Below, piece after piece: positions 23,184-27,638 of a stretch of DNA of 27,638 nt; within the stretch, counting starts at the first letter, position 1; each line of letters starts with the position of its first letter. The DNA is taken from assembly GCA_905614375.1 (NCBI GenBank), contig CAJQSP010000072.1, positions 1-27,638 on the forward strand, given 5' to 3'. The translations under genes were made by a program, and so were the position numbers. The stretch is from an uncultured Dehalococcoidales bacterium. Lineage in GTDB: Bacteria > Chloroflexota > Dehalococcoidia > UBA1151 > UBA1328. The notes below the pieces were generated by a model. It saw only the letters and a list, made by a program, of their open reading frames with translations. It made no database searches and was not told where the DNA came from.

Positions 23184-24335
23184 CTAAAATTTCTCTTCGT
23201 GATCCCACGGATCTTCCGGCGGCAAATCAATATCGAACGGATCCCCACGATCCAAACCCAACTCTTCCGCCTCGTCCGTGACACCCGTACCGAAATCATC
23301 AACCTCGCTCGGATCAGGTGCATTCGCCCAACCCTCAATCTCAGCAGGCTCATACCCCTCCGTATCAATACCCGGAAGCGTATCGGTCGCCCCAAACATC
23401 GAACGAGCCATGTCCTGAGTCACAACCTCATCGAGATCCTCTTCATCCTTCATCGTCTGCAAAGCCTGCTGTACAAGTTCCACAACACGCGGTTCAGTGC
23501 TAACCAACAACTGCTGAAGCTGTTCCCTCGCTGTCTCACCACCGATACGCTCAACAGCCGAAATAGCAGCCAATTGAACCGTCAAATCCTCATCATCAAT
23601 CGCAGCCTGAAGCACACGTAAATGAGGCTCATCTCCAAGTTCTCCCATTGCCATTGTCGCCTCATAACGAATCGAAGCAACATCATGTTCAACATCAGGA
23701 ATCACATGATCTATCCACTTTGGATCAGACGTTCGACCCATCGCAAAAAGACTGCTTTGTCGAGCGCCAATATCTCCTGAAGACCACGCAGTTTCGATAT
23801 GAGCAGCAAGTCGATCATCAGTGAAAACCGACACCGCTTCCAGCACCTTCAACTTAACATCTTGAACTTCCCGCTCATCATCCAAAACGTTATATAAATT
23901 CTCTACCAACGAATCCTTGTATCTGGGGCCAAGTCTGCCGGTCTCGGCCAAAGCCGAGAGATAAGTCAGTGGAATCGCCGCACCCGCCCGGACTTCAACC
24001 ACCGGATCGTTTTTCAACATGTTGAAAAGCGGATGAATCAGTGAGCGATCGTCGCTCTCCTCAAGTCCCTTCAACGAAGCAACCCTAACGGCGGAATCCA
24101 AGTGCTTCAAACCCTGCTTGTAGATAACCTCGAACTCGACGTCCGGTTGCTCTTCGCACAGTTCAACCATTCGCTCCACAATATCGAGAACTCGCTCGGG
24201 AGTCCATTCAAGCCACAGTTCACCGAACTCTTCAGCTTCGGGATTTGTCAGGCGTGACAGCTCAGGCAACGATGCGTAGTTAATCGGTGCATCGTCATCT
24301 TCGGGCAGTTTATTTAGAAATTCGTCGAGACCCAT
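23184..24335 (-). CDS. HEAT-repeat protein, acidic
   Basis: 383 aa from ATG 24335 (MGLDEFLNKLPEDDDAPINY); this start leaves a 14-bp gap after tldE. From about residue 75 to 310 the protein is a row of paired helices with HEAT/PBS-lyase character: DSAVRVASLKGLEESDDRSL, DPVVEVRAGAAIPLTYLSAL, VASIRYEATMAMGELGDEPH, LTVQLAAISAVERIGG and so on. The last 60 residues are acidic and disordered. HEAT solenoids serve as binding scaffolds, without catalysis of their own. It sits third in the tldD-tldE-HEAT run, so a partner role with the TldD/E protease is possible but unproven. Confidence 0.85.
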   Translation of the reverse strand: MGLDEFLNKLPEDDDAPINYASLPELSRLTNPEAEEFGELWLEWTPERVLDIVERMVELCEEQPDVEFEVIYKQGLKHLDSAVRVASLKGLEESDDRSLIHPLFNMLKNDPVVEVRAGAAIPLTYLSALAETGRLGPRYKDSLVENLYNVLDDEREVQDVKLKVLEAVSVFTDDRLAAHIETAWSSGDIGARQSSLFAMGRTSDPKWIDHVIPDVEHDVASIRYEATMAMGELGDEPHLRVLQAAIDDEDLTVQLAAISAVERIGGETAREQLQQLLVSTEPRVVELVQQALQTMKDEEDLDEVVTQDMARSMFGATDTLPGIDTEGYEPAEIEGWANAPDPSEVDDFGTGVTDEAEELGLDRGDPFDIDLPPEDPWDHEEKF

Positions 24336-24349
24336 AGGTATTTCTAGCT

Positions 24350-25672
24350 TTACTCGTCTTTCGCAGCCACATCGACACCGAGGCACTTAAGCGCTGGCGA
24401 TCGCATCGATCCGAATACCCATTCGGAAGAATCACCGACCTGTTCGATCTGAGAGAGCACGTTGTAAACATTGCCCGAGATCATCGTGTCCTTCACTCGA
24501 CCAACAATTTCGCCGTTTTCAATCTTGTAGCCCAGTGAAACGTTCGCTCGAAAATCACCGCCAAGCTCGTTGCCCTGGCCAGCACCAAGAAGTTCCTCAA
24601 CAAGCAAACCCTCTTTAATCGTGGAAATCATGTCCTCAAAATGAGTGTCGCCTGCGGAAATATCTATAACCGAAGAACTTGGCGAAGGGGTACTCGCCAA
24701 ACTACGACCACCTGCACCCGTTGAATTCATTCCAAGTTGACCCGCCGTTTGCAGATCCAAAAGCGGACTTCCTGCGACGCCATTCTCGATAAGCCCAAGC
24801 TTGCGACTCGCAATACCTTCATCGTCAAAGGGTCGGCTACCGCTTGCGCCATTGATTAGCGGATTGTCGTAGATAGAAATTCGCTCGTCGACGATCTTCT
24901 CGCCCCAACGATCGCCAAGTGGCGACGAACCATTAGCAACGTTCTTACCACTAAATCCTGACAGCAACGGATTAAGCAATGTTGCTCCAACTCCACGTGG
25001 CGTGAAAACGACCGGCATATCGCCGGTACTCGACGTAGTAATCGCTGTTTCCTTCGACCACCTCAACGACCGACGCACGGTCTGCAGCAATCGATCAAGT
25101 TCAGCCTCGCCAAACAGATGACTCGACCCGTAACCGGCCCACACGTTTAACATATCGGTACCGCGAATCAATTGAGCGCCGAGCGAGCAGTAGTAGCTCG
25201 TCTGCTCGTACGTTTCGTCGATGCCAGCCGAGTTCATTATCCGACCTCGACCCGTCGACCAGCCAATTCGGGCGTCACACAGTAGCTCAGGCCATTCGTC
25301 CATCAACCTCGCAATCAAGCTCTCGCCCGTGTCAATCATCGACTGTTGTGAAACCTGAGGAACCGCCGGATCGACAATGTCGACACTCGGGTACTCAGAA
25401 GTCGCAGGGAAGCTAAATGAAGCCTCCGATCCAAAAGGTGCAAGAGTTGACGCTCTATCAACAAGCTCGCTCTCACGAGCAGCGTCGGTAGTCGAAGTAA
25501 AGCCGATTCTGCCGTTATCGATCACCCGCAACGCAACACCCGAAGTGTCACGGCGCATGATTTCCTTCAGTTTGCCCGACTCAAATGAAACTGGATGGCT
25601 TTCCATTTCAATCCGGTAAACCTCGGCCTCATCGAACTTGTCTGCTGCTGCGTTTAATAGCGATTCGCTCAA
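24350..25672 (-). CDS. tldE: TldE/PmbA subunit of the TldD-TldE metalloprotease
   Basis: 440 aa, normal for TldE. The start is TTG 25672; no ATG occurs in the first 23 codons, and a GAGAAAA lies upstream. The first half shows the alternating strand-helix pattern of the family. The C-terminal half has the PmbA hallmarks VVFTPRGVGATLLNPLLSGF, SIYDNPLINGASGSRPFDDE and GNELGGDFRANVSLGYKIEN. TldE lacks the HExxxH of its partner and shapes the substrate channel. In E. coli the pair trims the leader of microcin B17 and degrades CcdA. The 48-bp gap behind tldD supports one transcript. Confidence 0.95.
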   Translation of the reverse strand: MSESLLNAAADKFDEAEVYRIEMESHPVSFESGKLKEIMRRDTSGVALRVIDNGRIGFTSTTDAARESELVDRASTLAPFGSEASFSFPATSEYPSVDIVDPAVPQVSQQSMIDTGESLIARLMDEWPELLCDARIGWSTGRGRIMNSAGIDETYEQTSYYCSLGAQLIRGTDMLNVWAGYGSSHLFGEAELDRLLQTVRRSLRWSKETAITTSSTGDMPVVFTPRGVGATLLNPLLSGFSGKNVANGSSPLGDRWGEKIVDERISIYDNPLINGASGSRPFDDEGIASRKLGLIENGVAGSPLLDLQTAGQLGMNSTGAGGRSLASTPSPSSSVIDISAGDTHFEDMISTIKEGLLVEELLGAGQGNELGGDFRANVSLGYKIENGEIVGRVKDTMISGNVYNVLSQIEQVGDSSEWVFGSMRSPALKCLGVDVAAKDE

Positions 25673-25720
25673 ATTATTTTCTCTTGGGATAAGTAATTAC
25701 AAATTGTCGACAAAACGCAT

Positions 25721-27085
25721 TTACGCCCCTGAAATGAGGCATTTTTGGATACGAATGTGCGGACTACCGTTCGAAACGGGAAGAGGAGACTGTCCACCCT
25801 TGCCGCAACCACCACCTTGGTTCATATCGAGATCGTCCCCAACACCATCAAGATTCTCTAGAGTTTCGAACAGGTTGCCGGTGAGCATTACTGGTCGAAC
25901 CGCCTCTTGAATCTCACCATTGCGGATCATGTACGCCTCGCCCGACGAGAAAGTGAACATCTCGTGCTGCGTCATCCCGCCGTACCAATTGCGCACATAA
26001 ACACCATCATCAACGCCCGCAAGCAAATCAGCCAGAGTTGCCTCACCAGGTTCGATGATCGTGTTTGTCATCCGAACGATCGGAGGGAAGTTGTAACCAA
26101 TGGCACGAGCATTACCCGTTGGTTTTTCACCAAGCTTGGCCGCAGTCTCTCGAGAATGCAATCGACCAACCAGTTCACCCTCTCTAACAAGTGCTGTACG
26201 AGTCGCAGGCGTGCCTTCATCGTCGTACTTGAAACTGCCACGAAGTGCAGGAATATCAGCGCCGTCTGTGAAGTTCAGGTGCTTACCACCAAACTTCCGA
26301 CCCATATACATTATTTCTTTGAGCTTCTCGTTCTCGTAAACGTTGTCACCCTCAGAAAGATGACCGAACGCCTCGTGAACAAACACTCCAGCAAGAACGG
26401 GATCGAGAACGACAGTTCGTTCACCACCTTCAAGTGACTTCGCATCCAATAGAGCAACCGCTCTCTTAGCAGCGTCAATCACCTTATCGTCGAGATCACG
26501 AATCAATCCGTAATCGCCCTGTGAACCAAGACTGAATCCCGCCTGTTGCACATCACCACCACTTCGAGCCTGTGCTGAAATCCTCGATATGACATGAATC
26601 TGCTGCTGCTCGATGTACGATCCATCCGAGCTACCGAAGAATGTCTTACGAGACGTATCACCGTAGATGATATCGGCGCTGTTAATCCCGTCGACCGACC
26701 ACACCAAGTCGTTGTAGTGGTCCATTTGCCGTTTCTTCTCATCGAGAGAAATTTCAGTAGGGTCCTCAACGATGTACGCCGGAACAACATCAACGTGCGG
26801 CTCGACCTCTCCAAGCTCGGTCTTCGTTCTGCCAACAGCCTTCGACTGCGCAACTGCGTCGGCAACCTTCTTGCTCAGCTCATCCAAACTGTTGAAGCTG
26901 GCAAAACCCCAGCCGCCTTTGTAGACAGCCCTAACATTTCCGCCAAGACCACTTGTCTGAGCAATAGTATCGAGTGATTTACCTCGGTAAGTCAGGCGAG
27001 AGTTGTCTGTCTCTTCGATTCGTATTTCGCAGTAATCGGCACCATGGCCGTTCAGAGCGTTCTCAATAATGTCGCGGTATTTCAC
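25721..27085 (-). CDS. tldD: TldD catalytic subunit of the TldD-TldE metalloprotease
   Basis: About 454 aa. The catalytic zinc site HEAFGH is at 237-242 (VFVHEAFGHLSEGD), and the conserved tail Cys/Gly loop QGGGCGKGGQSPLPVSNG is near 425-442. Other family features are RGSFKYDDEGTPATRT, VREGELVGRLHSRETA and NWYGGMTQHEMFTFSSGEAY. It cleaves unfolded or leader peptides inside the barrel formed with TldE. GTG 27085 is chosen because the conserved part begins soon after it (KYRDIIENAL) and GAAGAGG is upstream; TTG 27106 would add seven residues. First gene of the tldD-tldE-HEAT run, divergent from folC. Confidence 0.95.
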   Translation of the reverse strand: MKYRDIIENALNGHGADYCEIRIEETDNSRLTYRGKSLDTIAQTSGLGGNVRAVYKGGWGFASFNSLDELSKKVADAVAQSKAVGRTKTELGEVEPHVDVVPAYIVEDPTEISLDEKKRQMDHYNDLVWSVDGINSADIIYGDTSRKTFFGSSDGSYIEQQQIHVISRISAQARSGGDVQQAGFSLGSQGDYGLIRDLDDKVIDAAKRAVALLDAKSLEGGERTVVLDPVLAGVFVHEAFGHLSEGDNVYENEKLKEIMYMGRKFGGKHLNFTDGADIPALRGSFKYDDEGTPATRTALVREGELVGRLHSRETAAKLGEKPTGNARAIGYNFPPIVRMTNTIIEPGEATLADLLAGVDDGVYVRNWYGGMTQHEMFTFSSGEAYMIRNGEIQEAVRPVMLTGNLFETLENLDGVGDDLDMNQGGGCGKGGQSPLPVSNGSPHIRIQKCLISGA

Positions 27086-27263
27086 GAATTCGCCGAGCCT
27101 CTTCAAATGGTGGTTGATCGAACTGCAAATGCTAAACGCAACTGGCGTTATCAGGGGAATTAGGTTTCAGAACGACAATAATAACAATCGAACTCGCAAA
27201 GTCGTACCTCCTCACAGCGTTCGCAATTACATTCCCACCCGTTCGCAGAGATAATCGTTAGTG

Positions 27264-27638
27264 ATGTCGAATAAATCACGCCAACATGCCGAATATCAGT
27301 CAGCCGTTTCGAAGCTATTGTCGCTCGCCGACTTCGAGAGAAAATCTCGCGCCAACGACCCGCCCGATTTCCATCTCCAACGTATCGAACGCCTGCTTTC
27401 GTATTTGGATAACCCACACCACGGTCAAAAATACGTCCACGTCGCTGGAAGCAAAGGCAAAGGCAGCACATCGGCGATGATCGCATGGGCGCTCGCCGCC
27501 AACGGATACAAAACCGGACTTTTCACATCACCTTCAATTCACAGAATCACCGAACGAATCCGAGTGAATGGTGAACCGATCTCTGAATCCGACTTTGCCG
27601 ACCTTGTAAACGACCTATGGCAAGCCGTAGAAAAAGTT
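27264..27638 (+). CDS. folC: Folylpolyglutamate/dihydrofolate synthase, N-terminal part (runs off right edge)
   Basis: 125 codons from ATG 27264 without a stop. After a leader helix (YQSAVSKLLSLADFERK) comes the FolC substrate region HLQRIERLLSYLDNPHHGQK. The ATP P-loop follows, VHVAGSKGKGSTSAMIA (the family's GTKGKGS with Thr changed to Ser), then TGLFTSPSIHRITERIRVNG (family 'GLYTSPHL...ERI+v+G'). The enzyme adds glutamate to folates in the cytoplasm; whether this copy also has dihydrofolate synthase activity needs the missing part. There is no clear ribosome site; GTG at 27261 overlaps but the ATG is more natural. Confidence 0.93.
   Translation, partial: MSNKSRQHAEYQSAVSKLLSLADFERKSRANDPPDFHLQRIERLLSYLDNPHHGQKYVHVAGSKGKGSTSAMIAWALAANGYKTGLFTSPSIHRITERIRVNGEPISESDFADLVNDLWQAVEKV

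Noticed and set aside
25907..26437. 176-codon plus-strand frame.
   Set aside because: Antisense to tldD across its most conserved part.
1..27638. tRNA, rRNA, tmRNA and known riboswitch signatures.
   Set aside because: Looked for cloverleaf arms, GTTCRA-type T-loops in context and conserved riboswitch cores; nothing convincing seen by eye.

Overview
The window is a chromosomal segment of a free-living bacterium, most likely Chloroflexota and perhaps a SAR202/Dehalococcoidia-like lineage. That placement is inference. It rests on an AmmeMemoRadiSam protein B with the N-terminal extension I associate with Chloroflexota, a small HTH protein with a Cys cluster of a type I recall from that phylum, and many sugar-acid and oxidoreductase genes (SAR202 genomes are known for enolase-superfamily expansions). 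No rRNA, tRNA, CRISPR array or phage module was found. GC content is moderate; GTG and TTG starts are common.

Layout. (1) 1-1671, minus strand: amrB (cut by the edge), a Cys4 HTH protein and an orphan 240-aa protein. The orphan is preceded by a promoter overlaid by two tandem GAAC-N4-GTTC boxes, the Gram-positive-type LexA operator. (2) 1995-4657, plus strand: cinA with a degenerate amidase domain, then a lipoprotein with a recent 120-bp internal duplication. (3) 4683-5518, minus: a TauE/SafE permease broken by a one-base frameshift. (4) 5768-10176: an alcohol dehydrogenase/aldo-keto reductase pair on the plus strand facing a Gfo/Idh/MocA dehydrogenase and a ketopantoate-reductase-family gene on the minus strand. 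(5) 10465-14374: an AT-richer block with a quinone-oxidoreductase-like gene frameshifted at an A8 run, a double zinc-ribbon protein, a DUF2339 membrane protein with its own zinc ribbon, a DUF805 membrane protein and the left end of an IS3-type element. (6) 14437-23113: RraA-like aldolase, SGNH hydrolase, CPA2 antiporter, uronate-dehydrogenase-like SDR, an RGG-repeat protein, ROK sugar kinase and enolase-superfamily dehydratase. (7) 23184-27638: HEAT-repeat protein, tldE and tldD as one minus-strand operon, with folC starting divergently and running off the right edge.

How the parts fit. Regions 4 and 6 read as peripheral sugar and sugar-acid catabolism: ester removal (SGNH hydrolase), oxidation (SDR, MocA, AKR, ADH), dehydration (enolase superfamily), aldol cleavage (RraA-like) and phosphorylation (ROK). 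No complete named pathway can be assigned. TldD/TldE form a metalloprotease complex used elsewhere for RiPP maturation and toxin degradation; no convincing substrate gene is visible here.

The strongest unexplained signals are the SOS-type promoter in front of an orphan gene, the cysteine-rich reading frame upstream of tldD, a coding-like fragment at 16370-16504, the RGG-repeat protein, and a GC-hairpin repeat present twice (20702-20791 and 23114-23180).
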